A DNA stretch of 64,000 nucleotides from NCBI GenBank assembly GCA_019925095.2, contig CM034394.1, positions 23,484,272 to 23,548,271 of the forward strand, given 5' to 3'. Of the stretch, positions 1 through 10,651 are shown in pieces. A program made the translations under genes and the position numbers. The first letter of the stretch is position 1. Each line of letters starts with the position of its first letter. Origin of the DNA: Dendrolimus kikuchii. Lineage: Eukaryota > Arthropoda > Insecta > Lepidoptera > Lasiocampidae. Under the pieces are notes generated by a model, which saw nothing but the letters and a program-made list of their open reading frames with translations, searched no databases and was not told the DNA's origin.

Positions 1-717
1 GGGCGAACCAGCGCTGCGCTGAATAAAGCATATTTTATTTTCATGAGAACGGTGTAATAAATTATGATTATTTCTCTTAACACTATGAAATTAAATTAAT
101 ATGTGCATGTAGGAATTTTAAGATGTAGTGTGTCTATTGTAATGCAAGTTTGAATGAATAAGAACGGAAGTAATTAGTAATGAACGATTGATTAAATTTA
201 GCAGTCTATTAAAAGTATGGGATATGAATAGGTGTATTTTGACGTGGTAGAGCCATGCTGGAGTCACTATCTTGTTTTTTTTTTCTTAACAACTCTACGG
301 CACGAGTTCCGTACCTTTCTTTACAATTTAATTTCTATGGAAGTTTGTAGAGTTCATACAGGCTTATTGTTTATTTTTGTTAGTGTGTGTGACATTAATT
401 TAGTGATTTTTATGTTCTGGTGTACCGTACTACACTATCTTGTACACACACATCTTGTCTTGTACACTATCTTGATTATATCACTTAGCTGACCCTAAGG
501 CCAACTTGATCGGTGTGATACCACGCTCTCACAGAATATCGGAGTGAAACGGTTAGCCTTGAGTTATTCTTCGTGCGGTGGGTGAAAGTTCAGATGGCCC
601 ACATCCCCATATCCAACCTTCCCTATCCCTGTATACGCGGATCCGAACTTTAAAAAAAAAAACCCGGATAATAGTATAATTTTCTTGCTTTCAGTTGTTG
701 TATAACTGTTTGTTGAA
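1..717. other. AT-rich non-coding DNA
   Basis: I see no gene here. Positions 497-660 are less AT-rich than their surroundings and end in a run of A at about 651-661, which could be a retroposed tail, but I see no A/B boxes and no second copy to prove it. The short open frame at 232-492 begins at GTG and has no recognisable domain. Confidence 0.5.
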
Positions 718-1200
718 TCTATGTATTAATACGTGAAGCAAAAACTTTGTACCCTTTTTACAATAATTGTGCGAACGGAGGAATATGAAATTTCGCACAC
801 TTATCTATACTAATATTATAAAGAGGTAAAGTTTATGAGTTTGTGACGTTGTAGGGGCAATCTCTGGATCTACTAAACCGATTTTAAAAATTCTTTTACT
901 GTTGGAAAGCTACGTTAACGGGGAGTGTCATAGGCTTATATGACATGACGCTATATACCACGGGAGCGGGACAGAGCGCGGGTGAAACAGCCGCGGGCCG
1001 CTAGTAGTTTATATAGAGAAGAAGCGACGAATGCTAATATTTTTTTAATTATGCATAAAAATACATTAAACCTATAAAAAATACATTACACACACTATCA
1101 TGTATTTGACACACATACGCATATATACTCTTTTGTTTATTGTTAAAGTCAAATTAACACTATAGCCTTGGCGAAATCTGTGATTATAGAAGTATAGTCT
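718..1200 (+). mobile_element. Helitron family C copy, interrupted
   Basis: The 5' end TCTATGTATTAATACGTG is preceded by A, as expected for a Helitron. The body matches three other copies (28389-28713, 50965-51296, 53380-53704). This copy is split by a Helitron family A element at 804-1004. It loses similarity near 1200 and lacks the CTAG 3' end, so it is truncated. It has no coding capacity and is non-autonomous. Confidence 0.75.
804..1004 (+). mobile_element. Helitron family A copy (non-autonomous)
   Basis: Starts TCTATACTAATATTATAAAG and ends GCGGGCCGCTAG, with A before and T after, the A^T insertion rule of Helitrons. The flanks CACACTTA and TAGTTTATATAG join seamlessly when the element is removed, matching the uninterrupted family C copy at about 51045. 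A second copy lies at 47666-47874 on the minus strand and a decayed one at about 49617-49790. Confidence 0.85.
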
Positions 1201-1204
1201 TTAA

Positions 1205-2484
1205 CAACAGAACCTTAATAATGTTCAGACTTATAATTTAAATTAATTATGTAATATTATTTTCAACACACTTGCTCATAAAATGGCTCTATGGTCACCG
1301 CAATTAGGCACAGAATGACACCCATAATCAAACTGTGACTAAAAATCTATAACTCACTAGTGAGTTATAGATATTTTTTTTAAATTTTATTGCTTGAGAT
1401 GCTCTGTTCTTAAAAAAGTTTTTATTAAAAAAAAAGATCGTGTTCTATAGAACAAATAAATTAAAGTTCCTATTGCTTGCTCATTTCATGCAACTTCTTA
1501 TTTAAATAGATAATTGTAACTCGTACGTGTTTAATAAATAAAACTTTCACTCATATATAACTTTTTTTATCTACTAAATAAAATGAGTTTTTGTTGTTAT
1601 TTTATTCACAAGTGTGTTGAAAAACGTCGTATGATACACGTGTGTATTGATGATTACCGTCCTCGGCTCTATTAAGACCCTCGCCTACGGCTCGAGTCTC
1701 AATGGCGCCTCGGCGGTAATCACCAATGTTACACACTAGTACCATAATGTACTATAACACCACTAGGCGACCACTAGTCCTTTATAATGTTCTAACACTT
1801 CATAACATTTCAAAATTACCCATCTCCACCGAAACCAACATTTTAAAAGTTAGCATGTTCAATAAATTACAAGAATAACATTTTGATGCTCACAAAGTGC
1901 ATCATAATCCTTTATGAGGAAAGTTTTTAAAATCTTCGTGTTGTGATAAGTTCGCCTTTTGCTGCAAGCTTTAGCAGAATATTACTTTTATGGTTTACAT
2001 CAAATGCCCTTAAAAGCGTTCAGCCCTCAGCAGCTTTAGCTCATCATGGAATGCTCGGCAATGCACTAAGAGTATCAAAGCATTATCTCATATTCATAAT
2101 AGTTATACGAGGTTTGCAAAATCGTTAATTTTTTTCTTAATACATAATCGCATTGATAATGAGATTATTAATAAAAAAAATTACGAGTTTATAAACATCA
2201 TATAACTATAATGAAGATGGGCAATAATTTATATTAAATAATAGATAATTGCATAGAATTTATAAAAAATAAAATATTGTACATTAATACAGTAAAGAAA
2301 CTTATCTTAATTGTATTGTACTCTACCTATAAGCACTTAAGACTACAAGTAAAATAACGAGCCTAGGTCACCGTCTTCTATGGTTAAGGTACCCAGAAGG
2401 CTGGCTAAGTTACCTCACTGAATTGCCATACTGATCTGTTGTTCAAGGTAAGCACCAGCCATCTATCTAATCATATCCGAAGAG
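1205..2484. other. Non-coding stretch with an imperfect hairpin at 1640-1736
   Basis: No gene is supported. Arms at 1640-1659 (GTGTGTATTGATGATTACCG) and 1714-1736 are imperfect inverted repeats. The right arm runs straight into CTAG|T at 1736-1740, so this could be the 3' end of a further Helitron-like element whose 5' end I cannot place. The rest is AT-rich filler. Confidence 0.4.
1345..1372. repeat. 28-bp perfect palindrome
   Basis: A perfect, loopless palindrome centred on ACTAGT, with half-site ATCTATAACTCACT. It contains a CTAG|T motif like the Helitron ends in this window, so it may be a Helitron terminus remnant; that is inference. Confidence 0.8.
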
Positions 2485-2522
2485 ACGAGTTGATAATTTT
2501 TGTATAAGAACTATCAACTCGT
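2485..2522. repeat. 11-bp stem-loop
   Basis: ACGAGTTGATA at 2485-2495 pairs perfectly with TATCAACTCGT at 2512-2522 around a 16-nt AT-rich loop. No poly-T tract or gene is next to it, so I do not call it a terminator. Confidence 0.6.
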
Positions 2523-2982
2523 GCGTGTTGAAATATCGCATCGTATAGTGTTACGACATCCCGTCACATTCCCGGAAAGCATCGCTTACCCGGTAACATT
2601 TCCTCTTCCACCTTAATTCGGCCGGGACCACCAGAGGGCGCTGCGCACACACATGCATTTCATTGGCCGAGCCGAATCTTCCAATGGCTGCCTAAATATC
2701 GTCGCGACACCACGCTCGCCGATAAATAGTCAAAATCGTCGGAAAACTACTGCATTGAGCCCTATAACCGCTCCCTAAAGTGCCAACTGTGTCTCGAACG
2801 TCTAGTGTAGTGTTTGTGTAAAACCAGGACGCGCGAATCCAGTGACGGTAAGCGTTCATTTTTTTCTGCTTGTTTCACTAGGATTTGCGAGGCGGCATCA
2901 GGTCCAATAGAGAAACAGGGTTTGCTCCGGCTAAGTAGCCATTCATATTCGTTCATTTAGATTTATTTCGATTACATAATTT
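2523..2982. other. Mixed-composition DNA, nothing identified
   Basis: This block is less AT-rich than its neighbours and has open frames on the minus strand up to 64 aa, none with a recognisable domain. I cannot assign it to a repeat family. Confidence 0.35.
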
Positions 2983-3050
2983 ACAGTCCACAAGTCCTAA
3001 GTCCAGTCCACAAGTCCAAAGTCCAGTCCACAAGTCCAAGTAAGTCCACA
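2983..3050. repeat. 20-bp tandem repeat, about three units
   Basis: Units of the form CAGTCCACAAGTCCTAAGTC follow each other with one or two substitutions. It is a small minisatellite just upstream of a RepG copy. Confidence 0.8.
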
Positions 3051-3169
3051 AACAAATAAACAAAAGTTGGGTGTGCTGGGTGATTTTTTCCTGCTGAAGA
3101 CTAATCTGGAATGAGACTTGGGGGTCAATGAGCAAATTATCGGAGAAATACGCCTGGAAATGCAGCATT

Positions 3170-3484
3170 TTATCCGTGCAGGAACGGAGAAAGAATACAA
3201 TTTCCTGCGGCCGGGCGGCCTGTCGTAAGAGGCGACAAAACAACCCACAGCCAGGTGGTAGGGCATTTGCCCGACTGGATGGCTACCACCCCTGGTCTAA
3301 AGTATGTCGCCATAACAACCTTGAGTTGTGTTCCGGCATTAGTGACCAGGTTCCAGTTTCCCTTAAGAGAGCAGCAGCGCATTTGTAGCATCTTTGGTGT
3401 TGCAAATGTCCATAGGTGATGGTAACCGCTTTCCATCGAGTGGGCCGTCTGCCTGTCTGCTGAACTCCAGCAATAAATAATAAA
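3170..3484 (+). repeat. RepG copy, near full length
   Basis: This is the most complete copy of a roughly 300-bp GC-rich interspersed repeat found about 14 times in this window in both orientations. It runs from TTATCCGTGCAGGAACGG to CTGCTGAACTCCAGC, then an A-rich tail (AATAAATAATAAAAAA). The A-rich 3' end suggests retroposition (SINE-like or a LINE 3' end), but I see no RNA polymerase III A/B boxes. The open frames crossing it recur only because the repeat recurs. Confidence 0.8.
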
Positions 3485-3966
3485 AAACACAACTTTTTTA
3501 TGTAGACCTGTAATTTTTTTTTATAGCATATTCCTGTATCTGTTTATTCTAGAGATCAATAAATAACAGTATGTATTGTATTGTATTATAGTATCTCAAT
3601 CCAAATTGCCTGTCCATTTGTGTCGATTTTATTATTGAGTAGATAAAGATCTCAATTAGAACTCAATTTCGGTTATGATAATCTCGAAGGAAACTCATAA
3701 TATAGCAAAAGAAGAGGGCGATTGTTAAAAGAATAATAAGCTTTAATATTTTATTACATCAAAGAGAAATAAAGAAGCCCATATATTTTCCTTTGAGTGA
3801 ACAATAAAGGGATTTTATCTCGTAGTAGATATGAATATGGAATTTTTCCTCGACGTTAGACTTTTGGCACGTGTTCCATTAAATACTTAATAATGCTAAG
3901 CGAGTATTTCTTTTATTATATTTATCCTGTAGAGATTCCTTTGCTAGATATACTCATGAATATGAT

Positions 3967-4004
3967 CATCTCATTCACAGTGTTTTTACACAGTGAATGA
4001 GATG
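3967..4004. repeat. 38-nt stem-loop
   Basis: CATCTCATTCAC pairs perfectly with GTGAATGAGATG, then GTG with CAC past an A:A mismatch, leaving a 6-nt loop. It abuts a foldback-element fragment beginning near 4019. Confidence 0.65.
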
Positions 4005-4018
4005 TATTTTAAAATGAG

Positions 4019-4120
4019 GTTTTCAAATTGGACAAGTACATTAACAATCTGCCCGTAAAACTTCGTTTTGCCACTTGTCCGTTGAAGTTTCACTTCTACC
4101 ATGTGTCCCAGCACACATTT
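4019..4120. mobile_element. Foldback element fragment (loop plus right arm)
   Basis: Matches the loop and right arm of the long-hairpin element at 29103-29323, ending CCCAGCACACATTT. About 30 bp inside the arm is missing and the whole left arm is absent, so it can no longer fold. Confidence 0.75.
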
Positions 4121-4217
4121 CGATAGTTTTTATTGGGCACAAAAAAATGCCAGCCAACAACAACCCACCCGACATATTTTTACTAGCCGATCATCATTCT
4201 ATCATTCTACTAAAGTA

Positions 4218-4679
4218 CATACACACATACATACATAACTTCACGCAAGTTCCCTTGCGGGGTAGGCACGAATAACAGAGCGCCATTCAGGCTTATTCTT
4301 ACACACCTCACTTCTTTCTTTGACATTCATAGCTCTTGTCATGCACGCTCGTCTGTTCTTAAGGCTCCTGACATCACTTTCTGCTAGTACACGATCAATT
4401 TGGTCATGGAAGGTGTGTCGTGGCCTTCCACGACTTCTGCATCCATCCACTTTTGCATTGTATATCTGTTAAGTCATTTTAAACAGACACTTCAATTTTA
4501 TGCGTCTGTATACAATATATCTGTTTAGTCATTCTTTCATCATGCATTCTCCCATATGCCCGAACCACCAGAGCATTCCTTTCCTTACCTTCACCCCGAC
4601 ACTCTCTTTCTTACTTCGATATTACGAACGCGGTCCGCGAGCGTCACTCCGCAGATTTTGCGCAGTGCTCGCATCTCTA
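4218..4679 (-). pseudogene. RTE-like retrotransposon C-terminal fragment
   Basis: On the minus strand this encodes part of the same reverse-transcriptase C-terminus as the copy at 62078-63036 (GRPRHTFHDQIDRVLAE, then AYPARELA and stop), followed by a (TATG)n tail that reads as ACATACAT on the plus strand near 4218. About 45 bp at roughly 4470-4515 is an internal insertion or imperfect duplication of the TATATCTGTT region, which breaks the frame. The fragment is 5'-truncated and continues directly into a RepG copy at 4680. It has no catalytic motif and is not functional. Confidence 0.8.
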
Positions 4680-5083
4680 CTAAAGTATGCCGCCATAACA
4701 ACCTTGAGTTGTGTTCCGGCATTAGTGACCAGGTTCCAGTCACCCTTAACCCTTAAGACAATTATCGATATACCAAAAAGCCGCAAGACTAACACTATCA
4801 CTATCTCGTAATATACCAATAAAATATACCCATTTCATACAAATCATACAACTCCTATATAAACAGAGTGAGACAACAGCACAATTAACGATCACGTGCA
4901 CAAACGCGATCTGCACTCTCATCGCGGACAGATATGTGCTAATAGTGATCTAAAGGGTTAAGAGAGCAGCAGCGCATTTGTAGCATCTTTGATGTTGCAA
5001 ATGTCTATAGGCGATGGTAATCACTTTCCATCAAATGGGCCGTCTGTTTGTCTGCTGAACTCCTGCAATAAAAAAATAAAAAA
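4680..5083 (+). repeat. RepG copy (partial) split by a MITE
   Basis: The left part, 4680-4749, begins inside RepG at TAAAGTATGCCGCC. The right part resumes at 4958 with TTAAGAGAGCAGCAGC and ends in an A-rich tail near 5083. The intervening 208 bp is a piggyBac-like MITE flanked by duplicated TTAA. Confidence 0.8.
4750..4957. mobile_element. piggyBac-like MITE, copy 1
   Basis: 208 bp flanked by TTAA on both sides (4746-4749 and 4958-4961). Its ends are CCCTTAAGA and TCTAAAGGG, an imperfect 9-bp terminal inverted repeat (8 of 9). TTAA duplication and CCC-starting ends are hallmarks of the piggyBac superfamily. Uninterrupted RepG copies show the empty site as CCCTTAAGAGAG. It has no coding capacity. 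A second copy sits at the identical RepG position at 52488-52707. Confidence 0.8.
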
Positions 5084-5801
5084 AACTTCCATAATAGAAC
5101 TAACAAAATTGTCTAGAAATAGGAATAACAATATGTTCCAAAGCATCTTTAATTCTGTAAAGGAACATTCTCTATTTGTGCTGCATTCAGAAGTACGTGT
5201 GATTTAAAAAGACCTTGTTTTAGCTTGCAAGTCCTTTCGTTGAAGCGTGAGGGCGACTGTAACACTATTAGTGTTAGGGCAAACTTGGGACTTAGACTCT
5301 TTTCAAGCGTTTATTTTACTTTTGTCATTTGCATGTCTATCAAGTTATATATTTCTTGATAGTAAAGCCCACATGAAACAAATGACATAATTGTCGTACT
5401 TTATTGATCTGATCTTTATTGATTTTTATAACAAATCGAGTCGGTAACGCATTAGGACATAAGTAATTGATACGTCATCGAGCTGTCAAAAGTAAAATAA
5501 ATGCTTGGAAAGGATATAAGTGCAAAATAGCAGCTATCATCGTAATGTTTTCCTGTACGGACTTGCGGTCACGTGGTAATTGTAATCATTCACACTGTAT
5601 ACAAATAACTGTAACATTCGAACCCAGGTCATTAGAATTAGGCGCGAGCATGTTAGCCACTATCTACCAGTGCTATATGGTGTGATCAAGCTTAACAGTA
5701 CAGGAACTGTCATTTTAAATACAACGCATTATTTTCTATATTAAGTCTACTTTTGTCTTCTTTAAGTTTTAATTTTATTATTTAATTTAGAACTTTTTTT
5801 T
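5084..5801. other. AT-rich DNA, nothing identified
   Basis: No gene, tandem repeat or copy of a family seen elsewhere in the window was found. Short open frames have no recognisable domain. Confidence 0.4.
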
Positions 5802-6548
5802 TTGCTGTTAGGCCCGGACGAACATGATATGGAACTAGTTATTTTACTTTCTCTGACTCATTTACTCCCGCTCAATCACACATACTTATTCTTACATCAC
5901 CTATGCGAACTTACAGATACACAGACACTACATCACACATATGCACTTGAAAGACTCACTCTAACACGATTATTTATAATAATTTTAAGTTATACCGAAG
6001 TAAGAAAGAGAGTTGGTCTGAAAGAGAGTGTCGGGGTGAAGGTAAGGAAAGGAATGCTCCGGTGGTTTGGGCATGTGGAAAGAATGCATGATGAAAGAAT
6101 GACTAAACAAATATACAATGCAAAAGTGGATGGATGCAGAAGTCGTGGAAGGCCACGACACACCTTCCATGATCAAATTGATCGTGTACTAGCAGAAGGT
6201 GATGTCAGGAGCCTTAAGAACAGACGAGCTTGCATGACAAGAGTTATGAATGTCAAAGAGGCAAGTGAGGTGTGTAAGAATAAGCCTAAATGGCACTCTG
6301 TTGTTCGTGCCTACCCCGCAAGGGAACTGGCGTGAAGTTATGTATGTATGTATGTATGTAATTTTAAGTTAGTATATTTTCTTTTTTCTTCTCTTAATTA
6401 GCCAACGGGTTGATCCTGGTGACCTGTACCACAGGTTTCTTCTTAACCTAATTCAGGCACCAGCCTCTTAGTTAATGTTGTTACTAGTTTTAAGTTTCTC
6501 TGTATACTTAAAGAGGAAATAAAGAATTATGTTATGTTATGTTATGTA
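5802..6548 (+). mobile_element. Host repeat of a nested RTE insertion, (TTATG)n tail
   Basis: Parts 5802-5992 and 6359-6548 flank the RTE copy at 5993-6358. The right part looks like a retrotransposon 3' end: AGGAAATAAAGAATTATG followed by a short (TTATG)n tract at about 6523-6546. I cannot identify its family, and the 5' boundary is uncertain. Confidence 0.4.
5993..6358 (+). pseudogene. RTE-like retrotransposon C-terminal fragment with target duplication
   Basis: Encodes an open C-terminal segment, from EVRKRVGLKESVGVKVRKG through MLRWFGHVERMHDERMTK to YPARELA and stop at 6335, then a (TATG)n tail. It corresponds to the last ~110 residues of the copy at 62078-63036, so it is strongly 5'-truncated and lacks all catalytic motifs. 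TAATTTTAAGTTA (13 bp) occurs on both sides, at 5980-5992 and 6359-6371. This defines the insertion exactly and shows target-primed integration. The upstream open frame from 5802 is host sequence, not element sequence. Confidence 0.9.
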
Positions 6549-7621
6549 GTTATAAAGCTACTTATAGCTATCTTATTTCTATCTTACAACTAGGTTAATG
6601 CTTGTGAGTGTTTATACTAGTTAGTGTTTGTGCAAATAAGGATTTGTTGGTTTTTAGAATTGCTGGTTGTGGTTGGGATAGGTTGGTTAAGCTTGGAAGA
6701 CGTTGGTTTGTATTGGAACTAGTTGGGAGTTGGTTGGTTCTTGTTGGGACTGGTTGGGAACGTTTTGGATGTGTTACAAGTGTTATATATCTACATATAT
6801 TTATTTATACCATATTTTACAATTTACTTACATATATTTATTGAATATTCATATACTAATATACATATACATATACTAATGCCCGCGTTAATTTAAAACA
6901 TATTATTTTAAAGCATTTCTTTTAGTTCAGTTTGTTTTAAATACACTCTACGATATCATTACATATTTATACAGTGGCCTTTTAGGGAAAATAACCCGAG
7001 TCCCAAGTTTGGGCGTTATACGAAGCCGGTCCACGTGCCTTGACTACTACGCAAGTGTAATTTCCTAAAGCGTTGTCTACACTATCATCTGGTAATAGGA
7101 ACTTACGGATCTGGTATGCGCCTCAGTTTTCAAGCTGCTAAATCGTATTTCATTCTAGAAATATTTTTCCCATTTTCTCCATCCAAAGAAAGACTTTAAA
7201 TGTAAGTATTATAATCCATTCTTAATGTTTTAGTCTCAAAAATGTATGTTACGGGCAATTTGATTAATCCGGTCACTATGAATAATGACCGGTCTGTATA
7301 CATAATGTCCGTATCAAGTGGGCAATATAAATAAAACTGCATGATTAATCACTTTTCCCGGTCAGTATAAATAATGATAACTTTATCTTGGGCAATAAAC
7401 AAAAATACAATGTAAAATGCACTTAATTTTGAACAAAAATTAGCGAAAGCAGTCCTAAATCGAAAACGAACGACGAAAGACGTTTAAGAGTAAGGCTCCA
7501 GTACCAAAAGCCCTTTTAGACCTTAAATCTATAATATTATAAAATTCTAAATATGCCGTGTCTGTATATTGAAGCTATTAAAAAAAAAAACAACTGTAAT
7601 AGACTATTAAAACGATGGAAA
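6549..7621. other. Non-coding; GT-rich tract and unassigned repeats
   Basis: 6640-6780 is unusually rich in TTGG motifs on the plus strand. 7245-7400 contains several near-copies of CCGGTCA(N)TATGAATAATG, hinting at a degenerate repeat. I find no gene. Confidence 0.35.
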
Positions 7622-7762
7622 ACACGATACAATTTTGAAGTGAAACTTCTTTAGAATCGTTGTGATTTGAAACTCGATGAAACAAAAAAGCGACACTAAA
7701 ATGAGATAAACACATAAATCTATAGGACTCAGCCTGCGAGAGAATGAGATGAATACATAATA
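7622..7762 (+). repeat. Interspersed repeat D copy 1
   Basis: Contains TGAAGTGAAACTTCTTTAGA, then AGCGACACTAAAATGAGATA and ACATAAATCTATAGGACT. Copies lie at 18140-18275 (minus) and, truncated, at 27474-27547 (plus). I see no coding signal or clear termini. Confidence 0.6.
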
Positions 7763-7968
7763 TTTAATAATTTTACAATATTTCTTGCCTATTTGCTCGA
7801 GGTTCACGTAAAAGCTACTGGGCCGGCATCGATGCGGTTTTCACTGATCAGCAGCAATTGGATTTAAAATCTGCGCCATTTTTTATCCCGGGAGTCCCGC
7901 GGCAACTTCTTTAAATGGTCAGATTAAAGAAAAAAATTAAATTCCAATATTAGTTTTCACTGATAGCA

Positions 7969-8088
<120 letters not shown>

Positions 8089-8100
8089 CAATATGTAATA

Positions 8101-8343
8101 CTAGCTGTGCCCGCGTCGTTGTTCGCGTGGAATTTGTTTTAACCCCCCCCCCCCCCATTTTGAAACGATCTTCATTGATGCTCCGCTCCTATTGGCCTTA
8201 GCGTGTTGATATATAGCCTATAGCCTTCCTCAATAAACGGGCTATCTAACATTGAAAGAATTTTTCAAATCAGACCAGTAGTTCTTGAGATTAGCGCGTT
8301 CAAACAAACAAACTCTTCAGCTTTATATATTAGTATAAGAAGA
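8101..8343 (-). mobile_element. Helitron family B copy
   Basis: On the minus strand it begins TCTTCTTATACTAATATATA after A and ends GGGCACAGCTAG. An internal C-run (14 C at about 8143-8156) is present. Copies lie at 12330-12575, 20444-20701 and 53205-53379. Non-coding and non-autonomous. Confidence 0.8.
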
Positions 8344-8684
8344 TGTGTGGTATTTCTTATCTCGTGAATCCTGCGAAAATTTTCCCGGGAGCGGTTTGTA
8401 GTTGTTCGGTTGCATGCAAATTAGCCTACTCCAAAACAGTTTTCACTTAAAGGGTAGCTTTAGCTTGCTTTATTTTTGAAATGCTGCGATACTTCGTGTC
8501 CCGGGAATCCCCCGGAAAATTCCAGTCAAGCGTGGATGAAGTCGCGGGCATATCCTAGTCAGAAATTTTGGACTTAACTGAAAATACAAACACACATACG
8601 ATCCGAGATAGCTCATCGGAGAGCAGTTTCAAAAAAAAGTCAAAGAGCACTATCTATCTTAAATTATCCTTATATATCTTTTAT
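8344..8684. other. Non-coding DNA with Helitron-like scraps
   Basis: Phrases such as CCCGGGAATCCC and GATGAAGTCGCGGGCA (8534-8549) resemble the 3' part of family B Helitrons, so this may be an older decayed copy. There is no gene. Confidence 0.35.
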
Positions 8685-8967
8685 CCGTGCAGGAACGGAG
8701 AAAGAATACAATTTCCTGCGGCCAAAAGGCGACTTAACAACCCACAGCCAGGTGGTAGGGCATTTGCCCGACTGGATGGCTACCACCCCTGGTCTAAAGT
8801 ATGTCATCATAACAACCTTGAGTTGTGTTCCGGCATTAGTGACCAGGTTTCAGTCTCCCTTACGAGAGCAGAAGCGCATTTCTAGCAACTTGCTGTTGCA
8901 AATGTCCATAGGCGATGGTAACCGCTTTCCATCGAGTGGGCCGTCTGCCTGCCTGCTGATCTCCTGA
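8685..8967 (+). repeat. RepG copy
   Basis: From ATCCGTGCAGGAACGG to CTGCTGATCTCCTG, with a short deletion in the GGGCGGCCTGTCG part. Instead of an A-rich tail, it runs straight into the (TATG)n tail of the RTE copy at 8968, suggesting that copy inserted at the RepG 3' end. Confidence 0.8.
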
Positions 8968-9374
8968 CATACATACATACATACATACATACATAACTTC
9001 ACGCCAGTTCCCTTGCGGGGTAGGCACCAACAACAGAGTGCCATTTAGGCTTATTCTTACAAACCTCACTTGCCTCTTTGACATTCATAACTCTTGTCAT
9101 GCAAGCTCGTCTGTTCTTAAGGCTCCTGACATCACCTTCTGCTAGTACACGATCAATTTGATCATGGAAGGTGTGTCGTGGCCTTCCACGACTTCTGCAT
9201 CCATCCACTTTTGCATTGTATATCTGTTTAGTCATTCTTTCATCATGCATTCTTTCCACATGCCCGAACCACCGGAGCATTCCTTTCCTTACCTTCACCC
9301 CGACACTCTCTTTCAGACCAACTCTCTTTCTTACTTCGGTATTACGAACGCGGTCCGCGAGCGTCACTCAGCAG

Positions 9375-9377
<3 letters not shown>
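8968..9377 (-). pseudogene. RTE-like retrotransposon C-terminal fragment
   Basis: The minus strand carries an open frame of ~122 codons (TLADRVRNTEVRKRVGLKES to AYPARELA and stop at 8999), followed by seven TATG units. It covers the reverse-transcriptase C-terminus seen at 62078-63036 and is 5'-truncated at 9377, where a TA microsatellite begins. The frame is intact but lacks catalytic residues. Confidence 0.85.

Positions 9378-9441
<64 letters not shown>
9378..9441. repeat. (TA)n microsatellite
   Basis: About 64 bp of TA directly joined to the truncated end of the RTE copy. Confidence 0.9.
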
Positions 9442-9442
<1 letters not shown>

Positions 9443-9944
9443 CATTATATATGTATGTATGTATCTTAAGAGTATCATGTATATAGTTTATTTATTTTTG
9501 TTAATCTGTTTATATTATATCTTATATCGTTAAATATCTTTTGTGTACACAACCCTACCTTTTGCATTTCTCCTTCTCGCTAGATTCATAGGTTTGCTGG
9601 AAGAAAACTCTCTTAGGGTTAAGCTCGCCTTTGTACATCACCACTATGCTATAATATTCTATGTAACTTTTTATGTACAATAAAGAAAGCCAGCTAATAC
9701 ATGCCATTATGACCTTCCTAATAAACCATTAAAAAGGAACTGAAAAGTCCCTGTTAAGAGCATTCCAGACATCCAGTCCTTTGTCCGTCGACGGTGCCCT
9801 TTGTTTGTTTAGTCGCTTTTGCGTTTTGTATTTGATACCGCGGCAGATAATGGACTTAAAAAGCCAACCGAAAGAGGATTAGAATCCGAGGATGTACACG
9901 ATTCGTATGTAGACAAGTCGGTATGAATCTACTCATATTTTTAT
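9442..9944. other. Non-coding DNA, nothing identified
   Basis: No gene or repeat family that I can recognise. AATAAAG at about 9681 is isolated. Confidence 0.4.
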
Positions 9945-10375
9945 CTTTTTAACCGACTTCAAAAAGGTGGAGGTTCTCAACTTTATTGGTATTTTTTATG
10001 TATGTACACCGAGTATGATGATCCGATTTACGCGATTCTTCTTTAGTTTGATGCGGAATAGTTGTCATTTAGTCTCGTAAAAATTTCCATCATCAATTTT
10101 CATTTTATGAACATTTTTTTATGATGATTTTCCGTTCCTGTTTCTTGGGACCTATATTTTTTAAGGCGCGCGGCACCTTTCGTAGACCTACCCATAGCTA
10201 GACACCAAAAAGTAACAAATAAAAAACAGCTTCGTTTGAAAAAACCGACTTCAAAAACTAAAACGTATAAAATAACTTAATAAAGATTTTTGACTAAGAA
10301 TTTATTTAGTTTATTAAGAGACAGAATAATATAAAATTTTCTACATCTTGAAGTCGGTGCTAAGTAAACCATAAA
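9945..10375. repeat. Interspersed repeat E copy 1
   Basis: Bounded by AACCGACTTCAAAAAGG near 9952 and the inverted phrase TTGAAGTCGGTGCTAA near 10350, with another ACCGACTTCAAAAACT inside. Copies lie at 17385-17875 and about 22250-22410. The inverted terminal phrases suggest a MITE-like element, but exact ends and duplications are unclear. Confidence 0.55.
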
Positions 10376-10651
10376 AATTATAGTTGGGGGCTAAGAAGTC
10401 GCGATTAATAAATACACGAGAGGTCTACGTTGTTACGAGATATATTTTCGAGTGTTACTTCAATGGTGGCAGAAACAACTTAGACAGCCACGCATTCCAA
10501 TATTAAATTCAAATTTAATATATACAAAAAGCTCGTCTGTGAATTTCTGTATATGTAATGCGACATTGTCCACCGACCCAATCCGCCGCTCCGCCACTAA
10601 CGCCCGCTTGACAGCAAAAGTACGGCGGCATCGCAATTGCACCTAGTCTAC

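Noticed and set aside
232..492. 86-codon hydrophobic frame
   Set aside because: Starts at GTG, AT-rich composition, no domain; expected by chance.
2485..2522. Transcription terminator
   Set aside because: A stem-loop without a U-tract or upstream gene, in what looks like a eukaryotic genome.
3128..3490. Conserved short protein recurring across the window
   Set aside because: The frames lie in RepG copies on both strands and recur because the repeat recurs; no consistent start, stop or reading frame is maintained.
5802..6335. 177-aa protein-coding gene
   Set aside because: A target-site duplication at 5980-5992 and 6359-6371 shows that the second part is an inserted RTE tail and the first part is unrelated host sequence.
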